Shown: positions 26,701 to 30,100 of the stretch, one piece after another
How the letters are laid out: each line of letters begins with the position of its first letter
Numbering within the stretch: position 1 is the first letter of the stretch
Source: a bacterium
GTDB taxonomy: Bacteria; Planctomycetota; Planctomycetia; Pirellulales; Pirellulaceae
NCBI GenBank assembly: GCA_030430075.1
Contig: JAUIGN010000023.1
Coordinates: forward strand, 1 to 64,000
DNA: 64,000 nt
Reading direction: 5' to 3'
The notes under the pieces: generated by a model
Database searches by the model: none
What the model saw: the letters and a program-made list of their open reading frames with translations, nothing else
What the model was told of the DNA's origin: nothing
Translations under genes and position numbers: made by a program

Positions 26701-26778
26701 CGCGACTGGTTCTTCGCCAGCCTCAGGGAAGACTCGACGGACGACAAGAAGGATGACGTAGTGGAAGTGCCGTCATAA
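5728..26778 (+). CDS. Giant (about 7,016-residue) LEPR-XLL-type secreted surface protein with adhesin repeats, PKD domains and RTX repeats
   Basis: The N-terminus is strongly basic and carries an LEPR-XLL-like motif, LEQRLLLSAD, at about residues 42-51; this motif marks very large planctomycete secreted proteins. Domains in order: beta-solenoid-like sequence; two copies of a YYVI...IQLA.TE...GVAID module (about 7830-8290); 18 alternating Gly/Ala/Val-rich units (about residues 1510-2540); filamentous-haemagglutinin-like stretches; a glycine-rich block (about 4530-4900); about nine PKD-like domains with WGDG motifs (about 5590-6700); a GGSD tandem linker; ten RTX nonapeptides (about 6832-6923); and a C-terminal module ending DDVVEVPS. 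RTX repeats bind calcium and usually go with type I secretion, but no transporter genes are nearby. ATG 5728 gives MKPMRK; ATG 5737 with AGGA at 5725-5728 is equally likely. The longer frame from 5581 adds 49 non-conserved residues. No frameshift interrupts 21 kb. Role inferred: cell-surface adhesion or extracellular matrix. Confidence 0.93.
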   Translation: MKPMRKLPLLFKRMVRGKGARRHVAMQRLRRAHRKQLFAESLEQRLLLSADGLWLYESLDATPLTLQWEADQLQIVNSDAPSEVLSTRAVAEILDGVRIDGNGYDVTLTVDASVPHVPGGILFVGGEGNSTLTGPGVDSQWTITAAGEGNLGDPGYVQFSGVDNLLGAADNQDTFIIADGGSISGRIDGGSRGFDTVVLTGSYQTVDYRVTAAQDGVIVLDDGTAQTATITYFGMEPIQFTQAAGTFTYSGTGDVPFNGGDDTVTLRDIPDANGVAMEISGTGETVQLANPTEALIIEALRGNDTITVESLDPDFAADLLIYGNHAGAPDAIGDPGTDTVAFAGDINTHGGYLEVFADTINVAAGVTITTLDDDESNDIVFRARRIDTEELSNLSPVLAQTKAVSIDIGAGATLEGDGIYLIAQAEDRDLEALGVPRLVNNFLIGPLADKVTDLVALPVKVLHKESEATITLHQGASLLGEGTVGVYATAVANASGKAASQLFSVGYGDAKSTAIVDVQTGVVIDSGAAVVITSTADATASISTSTAQELGDPTDPNDPTKTGFAVSMAVSNANALSHTTVAEGASITAAKTANIQASGSVESEAEGTSGTFDNGAVGLAFGVQFSNADIHTTVDGKITALAENPYTVKVEIDPTVTDPNLPGYVDYVNNMINVGGTGLVTEDGVQYDNRRGTSIGGLTDDTDYYVISVEDDPETELDESQFIQLATTEQHAIDGVAIDLTDSGLTVANNAKQFTGADVDGDADKIALDNPAFTNAGTVDYSLLGLTFELGQAVVYHEGSEPIPGIEDGKSYYVITGIDEFDLQGDSRFIQTQVIQLAETENEARAGVAIDIGDVPDSATGYRFEAMHLLDSGFATGIGIMSHLDASDSASAAAGLGAPSETEVEPFEALDKNLFDEILSKLTEDTYGSNVTKANATAKSSLTVAGALAVSYANHSVKTDVGGSARLKSNEDLEATAVIDQSTQISAESSSDPKRQSNENKDPAAAASVAVGVGVYKNSAETTIHSGAELDALRATRVIGLIQYGYLTSPDEFFPSTLGEFLDSVQTDGYDALNKYLDGTLGLQSGLFNSWVRSTASSDKVGVAGSVNFRHYDNNSLAMVESGVQINQDLDWLDNVINPHKNQAAAADDGNGEQTVSIEASTYMELISMTGVFKLDLPSATLDPLSPSYDPKLDRESDISDLVGPNAAEGKKGGVGGGISLSFFNSTTHSIVEDGAAIYSGADGGFNMKADEAFFNIVLGQSGASSGTYAVGGTVMYNEQNSDTLAYLSDKAIVTGRNAVLYAASLGTQVTWSGGVSKGQSLGVGIGIAVNRVNRKTRASIGDPDVDQGDRQIRDTDTIHVSDDVNVRAVVGGQVWSFTVAGAVASPEPVQPTWPQPGEKVPTTPTARPGTGIAGAIALNFIADDTQASIVDGGRIVASDIDITAENRLGHVSATGGAAFVKPLGNNSGTALAGAFSLDELNVTTRAFVVDTDVAASSLTLSSRRLGDVISVSAGAAGVAGQSGLTVGGSVSVNDLNSTTDAFLDGVSATLAEDLTLAAEDHSSILAIGGAAAIGGANGFGASIGVNLISGDTRVTVENSNLDVAGDVLVASGNDNTLRAVAVSVGASKDIGVAGTFGMNVISNNNDALIVGSNVSGASSVTVAAVDDSTLQSIGGALGVGLQRFAFGVSLGWNSVSGHVTAHIEDSNLTGIGGPVEVTAISSEADSILDGKILAASVGLAFSLNGIASVGGALSINEIDVDVDAEIYQSTVNADSYVAVTADDSSTIKSLAGAAAIALRGAGIGIATGVNTITSDVQARIEDSGVRSNNSGVEVAAATTGTINTIAIGAAGGNEVAGAGSVVVNTISSTIDAVISGSTIDAPGAVWAGASDASSVTADTFGIGIAVGTEQGTGISLGLAAASNDVTSQVHSTIDSSTVTASDLVLTATESATIFALTVGGAVGVGGGGSGVGVGAAGAGSGNTVNNTVETRVHNSDVTVAGEVTLSAVDTSDIEANAGGIGITVGAGSGGVGVSLGVAFSQNDVTNHVRAVIDQASQVDAASVSLTAAESASVRALSIGGAVAVGAGTGGVGVGVAGAGSFNYISNVVEAAIDNAAGVTAGQGSVVLSAADSSTITADGGGFGVTVGAGGGGVAVTFGFSAATNSIDNDVRARIYGTNVNAMGGISLSGNEAATIDALTIGGAGAVGAGAGGVGVAGAGAGSGNSIHNVVDASITGAGRTIQASNGPISLTATDDSNVTGKAGGVAVGVGAGGVGVSVTVGASVVRNDVANVVRAFVDGASVTTSGGDLSLTAIENATVSGLAVGGAASGAGGEGGGIAASGAGADVDNEVHNTVEAFVKNGRLVTSGGGDISLTATDSAIGDAQAEAGALSVVIGSPGGTFAVGASLADNSISNTVRAHSENSTLTSAGMLDLAATNQSEASALAVAAAVSITVAPAGVSFTGGGASSSNNITNTIDSLIDRGSATAAGDIAVVAAETTSLDARVGAGALSGGGVAVSIAVSLADNSSNSTVDAYVQNANVTSSLGGIQIEAFSDGDVVTDVIATSIAIGVSISGGILGLAGAGGKAVSQLTPTISASSNGSTLHAAGHIALRAAADPDVQASSQAVAGATLASVGVSLAQTTNAPTVVASLGGHAATGGGDVIVDAHVDGLSNVADAKAVAAALVAAGSGTQADALSGPVVRSTILPAANVQTAGAGHDVIVQASSTGNTKANGFGVTAAGVLAVGQVIVNASVGTAPLANVASSRLKLAETTASIGGSIEAGGSIVVDAESSQRAASNATGGQGGLIAYGGATANSGRNDPVVAAATSGARLTAGRDISITADNGYDDTIVASNVTASADNTVGGLIAAGGPSAKANVADSTTARLENGVRVDAPRGSFTLQATAADYGIRSYAKSNGGGGVALPKSEALTTINSAAIASVGEASIVNAGVNILVESTSGAIDSAGADTSGKGLGTNSDATAKSNGNVTSTTMLGPSVEMNAGLNLQILADKAPFSFSSVVAEVAGGALGVDSTAVAEQNKIDNAAIDIQYGANLNAPGTLQISATANAGFDDNYVRATSRTGGFAGATYADATANLTKQAEVTVEKASSGQTTTRMRTSNLQVTADSLNTSVTTIAERPGFVLINGGSQHKVENVSRSGDVTFYADVTITGPGAYLLIDELGNEIARSGVTYTDNGSQYVVDPIINSGGGVANLRADAGSRSMSGDATFTFEQGTGAVTLINDYAARQLVVDDITVLSEPVRRLYVSPPYLIDPPPAENPPEPEAFRTNVTYVGDTPVTIHGASQVILGGVISNPKGHTSVTAPLSTITSSSRQLISSRDVKLAALSIGTAANRVRTQVVNASKLTPSFDAAATDGDNFLTLSTLDLPAFNNVTVGGDLVDIVFNDSGLASSYSVNVVATTAVNADAGISTPVNVSLTAAGNLRVGTIISRRGNVSLTAGGSITAAQPGGATDVTANNITLAANGGIGATDRLTINSSYFGPGVVTAAGGGLIALDEVAGNLLLNQVRSTGAGIVVESAGGIYDGRTGTSAPANNVQSPVSAVLLAGQGIGTLSAGLVTNISALEASADGGLFIDNTSGSLLIGDVGPTVGLSASVMRLTTGGTLTLHENITAPSGVLLASDSITVENGADIQSGLGSVNLTAATGSILVDSGSHVTADTGAALRAQSNIRLKANSLVASPQGQVHLVGADTNPNGGSQITIDGSVTGPSVRIATDTANFDAIYLNTFPVSPSITVDGGTGTQDSLWVRGRDGNDLFSITAGTLTFDGIGSLTYQNIDLLNIDSLSGTDTFNVAGTSAGLFTRLQGGGTTTLNLSTNGSLNAPLRFQTEYFVPTGPSTIHVDAGSINDPLYPNVLGLNSYQVVGLGLDLTYDRTTSVDVNLNSPAADLYLLGNSATTTVQANGAGQHVSIGGDISSLAFPLLNGSNHYFGDTRDLSSVGKPVTVTGIAGSGNSLTIDNSGGVSHDGLLRVNSIAGLGEAAGATIQFTGFDTLTADVGDGQFTVAETISGPVTVHANAGSLAETYMLTVLSSAASQLTLTGGGDYNEVVLDVSAWPSAISASLVDGAVAGSTELTGFGPIGSTTFSGFTGAQLLSGAANDTFGIDVSTPTMVVEIDGGNGAETFNIYRAAVPENALLNPLSMNLVGAGGSDTVNVIIPASPTAVIHDGLIYLQSAVEHMIVENTTYGSAVNWETNSGATVGYTEGAIHNPTFLDMSLVDDVDILGGSSPLNTLTVNAGGIQQKGTIDGDRVTLQSAGFLQFTRLSGTVASYSEGGFTLSSTTMGGAPNLQADSSVLPAVKSANPGSGAPIRLTATDGGIFSLYSLDLSGAGAVAVIGTTALGRTVTANLNVASNGESQTFALGNDFQNLVSVSLLSGDILITKVAATETLRPGVVAPISKVAGAMPTAPQNIVIGGNSINVDGVYTPIYSLGNGVIWSYFNGTPYSFANSVDEVGGLYFFGDLNIPAGSTVTVKNNLSPIELVVQNDVNIGDNVTFDVTFDTIFNGFGDGGQSVHYGENGGGGSMTFQGGSGGYTSYTNYSSGLTIYPVDGAAGPDGSAGLNGGAGTNGNDGQDGYNAPGTGGAGGAGGAGGLGGAGGTGGTGGVTGDSVFGSLDSPGIGLNGNDAADGQPGLDGSDGGDGLTGSGGGVSTRADLTLTAGGGGGAGGAGGGGGGGGQGGAGGGGGGGGLGIYDTGAFYLIAEGGQGGYGGYGGGGQQGERSLGNSGKGGVGGGGLAIRAAGRINLGVAAFTARGGDGEAGQQAGDRPGSTPLGPAQGQSAASLPTGWWDNGSDETGHNYATNNHGTLLAYGGEGGNGGDGGDGGLGGQAGAAGAGGGGGGGTVQLFGTAVYAGADVVVDTAGGMHGDGSGYGDNGRFQFGSNTDTVDPTLASVGNIYDNGVGAMAHDPYVAEAPSASYDLQLIYLNNNGELPTTGTNLIAVQYDYLSGGALNFRVWDSRGNITIDTTENALLQKVGYDTNSAVFQTIQTLRSHIIAEGWDLEALTPEQKDLFVSQAATLDIIPTQALLPLVAGLDGGSQSGGLIADPQLLAALAGDSSIQNAITGADADALAAVVREPIPAGFDQYTGYDLALFVNLTSVPLSMPKFGVTVGFADADFAPDLHYDGLFHGDTIYDNYSSAQVPSQFFRNYWGHLNSDTNQWENSYTTQNLGALPAYGVFVTLVPSNDDIPQYVNASLGGNTTSLSTAQFDDEQAMYLKLNQVAGPGAASLRDYSVLFSSMDALTVTASGIHDDIINQIHSPSVNTVTIDLTDNTGNNQVNLLEIPPAAGAPQTQTINVYTGVGRDQVTVYAGQPNHMFDIDTGEGADRVVLDGNAAANDNNVFTVRLGTGDDTAQVSGVNLQMSQNVHLDGGPDVDTLLYDAGGNEFIARDANGMQVNAPVFPDGSITLVPEFSVATVVYENFEGAPGFVGPVSDPGVYEINQGDSVTLLGTATAATNSQILAISWDIDGDGFYGDAFDPATAPGTTANSNPTVSWDQLRDFGLGLADTYLISMQVTTSRGTFIDYTTLTVNRVAPVVTLIAPDVVYVGDYFTANFDAFFIGGERPSGVSINWGDLSVVSVPADADSATHAYPATGTYQVQVTYTEGGVPYASNVEQVQVIVDPASLRLDGPYTIFAGDGVTLTATADGTPDVAQWDLLGLDDDANETAFVSNGDGTSTSTLSLSWSQLNAAGITSLGTFPDVTVKAHYPSGVAAGFLISEPTSLTVLDVAPTATFSGGPFVEGGTGSVSFTNPFHPSPDVAAAGFTYSYDIGNTGTFQIVDSTSTMLAIPPELLYQVGSIAVRGRIADQFGTASEYVITAPIVDQPPAFVTFDTNKTVNVGTPVTLDDVSFIDPGQDVISAVITWGDGTSSAGAVTPTNTTPAPTTGTIAGSHSFAYSPTPYVVSVTIQDITGLTATKSFEVSVLDPVLSSVVAGPDRTIDEGGEVSLSAASFIDPAAPATYEVTVDWGDGTADPNPVVSPPATSFDAGRVFASHDYGQDGTYTVTMTVTKAGQEPIESTFDVLVHNVVPQVDAGPDIAAGPGVPVQVNATFNDPSFLDSYDATIDWGDGTNSPASLTFTPGAPGAPATGSVTGTHQYAGNGPYTVTVSVGDGSGDRGSDTFKVTNAPPEVMLDQAGIADDEGSEVTLTGSFSDLGFDYGGTATSFTASIDWGDGVIGVGTVTVTPGNAMTPTTGMLSASHTYETFGTFPVVVTLVDEGGAEGTVTLDAEIGNLPPVLDPLPSGGFAPDMAFVLSGTFTDPGLGDTHSINIDWGDGAVSYFNADEIIDLNSSPVVSFREPTQSAAGAFLMEHVYTDVIEQTITVTVIDNGGLTSTQSVIYTPKPIIFSVTPPDSPDEGVPFSGPVVEFTAPGRTPASFEATIQWGDGTSTAVTGTSGGIVQNPDGSFSVFATHTYLDNATDLPFEVTVTDLNTGVYDVGTGTVDVQNVTPQLTLDAVTTIIENGVATLSGTITDSGTLDTFTLEVSWGDSLSPGNVENYTFDASATGSQTFTLTHRYLDDNPTGSPSDTYTISATVTDKDTASADASATLQVDNAAPVVDQDSVSVSATRCQDGIACQTARPGDLVTLTISNFTDVGTLDTHKAVVVWGDGTTSDSSNPADFTSFADSTGTGAGSFTVTHRYTTGGIFEIFVTVIDDDLGVSNVATTEAWVAGMRLEPTTGQLQIVGTEGRDIIVIKQVRGGSDRGWEGGSDGGSDGGSDGGSDGGSDGGSDRRSHRGSHDPRVKVVANLDVGNGRRGHVKNGAVIMYFDPSAIQSIYMVLCAGDDHAQIGTGNDGGDWYATTFVDGGDGDDHLVGGAGIDTLIGGPGRDTLVGRAGDDILSGGAGDDDLNGGVGNDMLVGGDGDDRLDGGDGMDVLIGGRGEDNLRAGKDDDLLIGGWTSYDDYIARLTLIMAEWSSPRDQSERIDNLRTGQGLLLSGTALRLSAEPKGTVFDDGEKDKLRSDKGRDWFFASLREDSTDDKKDDVVEVPS
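10258..13356 (+). repeat. Eighteen adhesin-like protein repeats within the giant gene
   Basis: By eye I count 18 units of about 55-70 residues. Each has a strand pair like SSI.AIGGAAA, a Gly/Val-rich stretch such as GVGVGVAG, a polar N-x-[IV] turn (for example NTVNN, NYISN, NDVTN) and an S-x-V segment before the next unit. From about 11580 the units alternate between an 'IGGAVAVGAG' form and an 'ITADGGGFGVTVGAG' form. The units are diverged at DNA level. The pattern suggests a long beta-solenoid built by duplication of a two-unit block. Borders are approximate. Confidence 0.7.
19321..20430 (+). repeat. Glycine-rich low-complexity block within the giant gene
   Basis: This segment encodes runs of GGAGGAGG, GGTGGTGG and GGGGGGGQGG interspersed with short aromatic spacers (YGGYGGGG, GGYTSYTNYSSG). 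It sits between the haemagglutinin-like half and the PKD half and probably acts as a flexible or cross-linked spacer. The reverse strand shows Pro/Arg-rich shadow frames, which are not genes. Confidence 0.75.
22500..25815 (+). repeat. Array of about nine PKD-like domains within the giant gene
   Basis: WGD or WGDG motifs recur at intervals of about 75-110 residues: INWGDLS, ITWGDGTSS, VDWGDGTAD, IDWGDGTNS, IDWGDGVIG, IDWGDGAVS, IQWGDGTST, VSWGDSLSP and VVWGDGTTS. Most are followed by an SHTY or THxY element, for example SHTYETFG and THQYAGNG. These are the usual PKD-fold signatures of immunoglobulin-like domains in extracellular proteins. A tenth, degenerate copy (WDIDGDGFYG) may precede them near 22200. 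Confidence 0.85.
25903..26022 (+). repeat. 12-nt tandem repeat (consensus ggcgggtcggac) encoding GGSD
   Basis: Six perfect consecutive copies occupy 25927-25998, with two degenerate copies on each side (25903-25926 and 25999-26022), giving ten units in frame. They encode G-G-S-D units flanked by Arg-containing variants. The perfect inner copies mark recent expansion or active slippage. The linker separates the PKD array from the RTX region, and copy number changes would keep the frame because the unit is a multiple of three. Confidence 0.95.
26221..26493 (+). repeat. Ten RTX calcium-binding nonapeptide repeats
   Basis: Consecutive nonapeptides of the GGxGxDxLx type are readable: GGDGDDHLV, GGAGIDTLI, GGPGRDTLV, GRAGDDILS, GGAGDDDLN, GGVGNDMLV, GGDGDDRLD, GGDGMDVLI, GGRGEDNLR and AGKDDDLLI. 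This is the haemolysin-type calcium-binding beta-roll, commonly found near the C-terminus of type I secreted proteins. It is followed by the module YDDYIARLTLIMAEWSS...GTVFDDGEKD that ends the giant protein. Confidence 0.92.
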
Positions 26779-26822
26779 CCGTCCGTGCCGCTGCCATTCT
26801 TCGTTCTGTTGGAGAGCGCAAG

Positions 26823-27527
26823 GTGAAGGTGGGGCTACTGCGTTCAGGGAACGTGCGAGTTCCGAAGCAGAAGACCGAACAGCATTCTTGTCAGCGGGTT
26901 CGGCCAGCCGGGGCATCGCGCGGATTACAGCCGGAGCGATCGCGACCATCGTCGCTCTCGCACCCGCCGCAAAGCCTTGCGACAGTCGCAGCTATAAAAC
27001 CGCTGCGCCGGCGAGCGGGCTGTCTTGGAGAACACTTCGTAACAACCAGCACGGTCGCAGAGAAAAATCTGGAAATCACGCCGACCCTGATAGCCCTCGC
27101 GCCCGGGAAGCGCGGCGGTCTTGGAGTCGTCATCGGTACGGCCAACGCCTACACGGGTCCCACCTTCGTCGATGAAGGGACGCTGCTGGTCGACGGCGTC
27201 ATCACGGGTGCGGGCGACGTGCAGGTCGCTTCGAGTGCCACGCTCGGTGGAACCGGCTCGCTCGCGGGCACGGTCACCGTATTCACCGGCGGTACGATCA
27301 CCGGCGGCACGATCGGCACGACCGGCACCCTGACCGTGGGCGGACTGGAGTTCGACGGCGGCACCTATCACGGCGATCTGCAGGGCAGCAAATCGGACAC
27401 GATCGCCACGTCGGGCCCGGTCGATTTGCAGGCGTCGGCACAGGGTGTCTTCGACCTGAACGCCTCGAATCAATCCAATGATAAGCGCCGCGCAAGTGAC
27501 CAGAAGAAAAGAGACGACGCAAACTGA
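26823..27527 (+). pseudogene. Remnant of an autotransporter-associated beta-strand (PATR) protein
   Basis: The last half of this 234-residue frame (about 27120-27460) is a clear beta-strand repeat: NAYTGPTFVDEGTLLVDG, ITGAGDVQVASSATLGGTG, then TGTLTVGGLEFDGGTYHG. Such passenger repeats occur in very large secreted planctomycete proteins. The first half (26823-27110) has no family resemblance and is Arg/Pro-rich, so the frame looks like a fragment that happens to be open. The 3' end runs into a converging minus-strand gene remnant. Probably the tail of a lost giant protein rather than a working gene; low chance that it is a small exported protein. Confidence 0.6.
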
Positions 27528-27696
27528 ATTGCCATTTGAGTGGACGTTTCGTTTCTTCGCGTTCCGTGACGGCGTTGCCATTACCGGACTTCGGTTCGAA
27601 ACCAGCGTCTTCTTGACCGTGACCGTCCGTTCCGCAGTGCCAGCAAACGTCGAAATTGTCATGGAGAGATTCATCACACTTCGGACAATTCCACAT
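27450..27696 (-). pseudogene. Frameshifted small zinc-ribbon membrane protein gene
   Basis: On the minus strand from ATG 27696 the protein begins MWNCPKCDESLHDNFDVCWH with two CxxC-type pairs (C4/C7 and C18/C21), then reaches KWQFSLRRLF near 27510. There the frame becomes nonsense, but one frame over continues LLVTCAALIIGLIRG, a membrane helix. A single extra T in a TTTT run (AAAA at 27507-27510 on the plus strand) joins the two. Zinc ribbon plus FSLRxLL plus one helix is a common small planctomycete design. It is either a recent pseudogene or a sequencing error. The 3' end is uncertain because it overlaps the PATR remnant. Confidence 0.6.
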
Positions 27697-28049
27697 TTGA
27701 ATGCCACGCAGCCGTCTAACGCGCTAAATGTTCGACACCGCCGTCAACCAGCGTCGAGTACGAGTTGATCCTCCTCCGGGGTGATGCGTGAAGCAAGTGG
27801 AAGGGAGTCTCGTGTGTAACGGTGGATTCTCGAGGCGTCGTACGGGTAGCGACTTCCTGGCGCTGAGAGTCTGACATGGCTCACCGAACGCGCGCTGGCG
27901 CGCTCCAGTCTTTTCGACCAGCGCCGCTACTGCTGTGCGAAGAACCGCTCCCGAAAAACGTCGCACTGCTAGCATTGGTTGATTGTGGACCCGCCGCAAT
28001 TCTAACCGATAACGGAAAGGTACACGTTGTCGACCTAAGGAGACGTTTC
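27697..28049. other. No recognisable gene
   Basis: This gap separates the divergent zinc-ribbon remnant and the intact zinc-ribbon gene. A plus-strand frame open from 27876 leads into the next gene, but that extension has no conserved features and the downstream start has a much better ribosome binding site. Confidence 0.5.
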
Positions 28050-28664
28050 ATGTTCTGTCACGAGTGTGGGCTCCGAGTGAACGGGAAGTTCTGCTCGGGT
28101 TGTGGAACTCGCGTGCAACTCGACCCGGAAGTCAATTGCGATGTGTTCGACTGGCATCAGTCTTGCGACTTTGAACGGATCACGCGTGTGGCCGAAGTCC
28201 GTCAGCGCGTTGAGCAAGCTAAATCGGCCGCGGACACGGTCACCGGCCCCCTGATGCTGGGCTTGATCGACGCTGCGGCCTCACCGTGGATGGGTGGGCT
28301 CTCAAGCCTGGCAATCGCCAAAGTCGCACAGCCAATGACCGCGAAACTCGGCTTCAAGACGGAGAAAGAACGCCGGGAATTCGTGATGTTGCCACCCGGG
28401 CAGGTGCTGGCAAATCTCGCAGTGACACTGGCGTCAATTGAACACTCGATCACGGTCGTCACGTTTGGGGACAATGACTGCCACATTCAGGCAACCCTTC
28501 CTCCCGATCTCCGCGCGATGGAATTGCGTCTCGCGGTGGACGTTGAACGTGCCGAACAGGGCGCGTGGATCGCGGCAACCGCCGCCGTCGAGGGTCAATG
28601 GTACGATTGGGGGAAGTGCCAATCACGGCTGGAGCGATTGTTCAACGGCTTGCGGGCAGCGTAA
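28050..28664 (+). CDS. Zinc-ribbon domain protein of unknown function
   Basis: A 204-residue soluble protein opening with a zinc ribbon: C3xxC6 and C15xxC18 (MFCHECG, KFCSGCG). The rest has no recognisable catalytic motif. A hydrophobic, glycine-containing stretch (about residues 63-85, GPLMLGLIDAAASPWMGGLSS) could be membrane-associated, followed by an alpha/beta region rich in Ala and Leu. Start 28050 is supported by AAGGAGA at 28037-28043; the longer frame from 27876 lacks this. No operon partner is evident. Function unknown. Confidence 0.75.
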   Translation: MFCHECGLRVNGKFCSGCGTRVQLDPEVNCDVFDWHQSCDFERITRVAEVRQRVEQAKSAADTVTGPLMLGLIDAAASPWMGGLSSLAIAKVAQPMTAKLGFKTEKERREFVMLPPGQVLANLAVTLASIEHSITVVTFGDNDCHIQATLPPDLRAMELRLAVDVERAEQGAWIAATAAVEGQWYDWGKCQSRLERLFNGLRAA

Positions 28665-28960
28665 GTTTGTTCCCGACGGACAATCAACGGTTGTCGTTCA
28701 ATTGCAGTCATCGGAGGTCCTTTTCAGCAAGGGCATCTCTGCGGTGGCTCAGCGCGCCACGGCACTGAACAGCATGTCCACTCATCAATGATGGGCGGCG
28801 GTAATGGCGGCAGTTACGCCTGGCCGACAAATCGGTTGTTTCTTAAGGCGCCTCACGCGCGACCGGTTGATGAAACAAACGTACGTCTTACTCATGTGAT
28901 GAACCGACCGACGCGTTGGGGAAATGGCGGCCAACGCATACGCGCCCTACGATCTCGGAC

Positions 28961-30100
28961 CTACGTTGTAATGACGCGTCCCCTTCTGACTGCAAGCGCT
29001 GAAGTCCATAGCGTTCCCACGCAGTTGTCGCCGAGCTGCCCGCTGTGGCTAGATTCAAGGACTGTAAGGTCCGCAACAGCATTTGCACGGAGCACGCCGG
29101 AGTCGTCGAGTTTCAGGAAAGACGACGGTCTGCTCGTGACGGCGGCGAAGACTTGGTTCTCCGGCATGCCGGCGGCTCGTAGTTTGGACATCACCCGCGG
29201 TAAATCATGCCGCAACGCCTGATCGATGTGGAGACGTTGTAGATCAGTCGAGATCGTGTCCGGCAGAAATCCATCATCAATGGCCGCCCGAGCCACGTCG
29301 AAGCAGAAGGAGCTCGTGCCGTGTCCAACGTCAAACAGGATTCCACGGCTGCGAGCATCGGAAACGCACCGCAGCACCTGGCCGTTCTGGACGATGCAGT
29401 GCGGCCGGCTACGAAAGCAATACGTAACGACGTCACCAGGGCGCAGCAGGTCGAGTTGCTGATCGAGCGGCCAGTCCTCGGGGCGCCGCATTCCAAATAG
29501 CATTGGGAGATCGGTCTGCTCGGCAACTTCGATCCCGCGCCGCATCACTTCAAGTGGGTCGGTGTCGCCGCACGCGCGATCGCTCACATTGACGGCCACT
29601 GCGGGAATGAACTCGTTGAATCGATCAATCGCTGCCACACAGGCGTCGACGTCGATGTCGCCCAGATCCTCAAAACAACCGCGTGGTTCTGACTCGCCGA
29701 TTCGTGACAGATTGATGGCCAGGAGTACTTTGGTCCGCGACGCAGAGATCGTGTCCTCAATGTAGTGATCGATTGTGGACGCCCCTGCGTCACCCTGGGA
29801 CAACACGGTTGTCGTTCCATGCGGGACAATGTGCTCGTCCGGCGAAACGCCAAAGACCGAGCCGGAGTTCGCCGGATGTGCGTGCACGTCGATGAGTCCA
29901 GGGAGCAGGACCCCGTCCGGAAAGTCGAAGTAACGATCTGCAGTGGCAGGATCGACGTTGACAGTGCTTGACTGTTCGACTGCAGCGATCCGCTCGCCGC
30001 GGAGCGCGACACGTCCAGGACCGTCGATGCCGGAGTCCGGGCAGACGATGCGTCCGGCGCGGATGATCAAGTCGAAATGCGAGTCGCGTGATTGAACCAT
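28961..30100 (-). CDS. Amidohydrolase-superfamily protein with altered metal site
   Basis: A 379-residue protein of the amidohydrolase/deacetylase (dihydroorotase-like) group. Recognisable are the N-terminal beta-sandwich (FDLIIRAGRIVCPDSG), the HxH motif in GLIDVHAHP, GTTTVLSQGDAGAST, FDVGHGTSSFCFDVA and DTISTDL, then a C-terminal beta part with VADLTVL. Where relatives have the carboxylated Lys (GIKxR), this protein reads AVNVSDR. The usual histidine after strand 5 is replaced in PMLFGMRRPED, and the strand-6 histidine of GDxLTHCF is Tyr in GDVVTYCF. It may use one metal or have a different role. ATG 30100 is chosen because AGAGG lies just upstream; the frame extends to TTG 30139. No neighbour suggests a pathway. 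Confidence 0.82.
   Translation of the reverse strand: MVQSRDSHFDLIIRAGRIVCPDSGIDGPGRVALRGERIAAVEQSSTVNVDPATADRYFDFPDGVLLPGLIDVHAHPANSGSVFGVSPDEHIVPHGTTTVLSQGDAGASTIDHYIEDTISASRTKVLLAINLSRIGESEPRGCFEDLGDIDVDACVAAIDRFNEFIPAVAVNVSDRACGDTDPLEVMRRGIEVAEQTDLPMLFGMRRPEDWPLDQQLDLLRPGDVVTYCFRSRPHCIVQNGQVLRCVSDARSRGILFDVGHGTSSFCFDVARAAIDDGFLPDTISTDLQRLHIDQALRHDLPRVMSKLRAAGMPENQVFAAVTSRPSSFLKLDDSGVLRANAVADLTVLESSHSGQLGDNCVGTLWTSALAVRRGRVITT

Noticed and set aside
27876..28049. Longer start for the zinc-ribbon gene at 28050
   Set aside because: The added 58 residues have no features and the downstream ATG has AAGGAGA at ideal distance.
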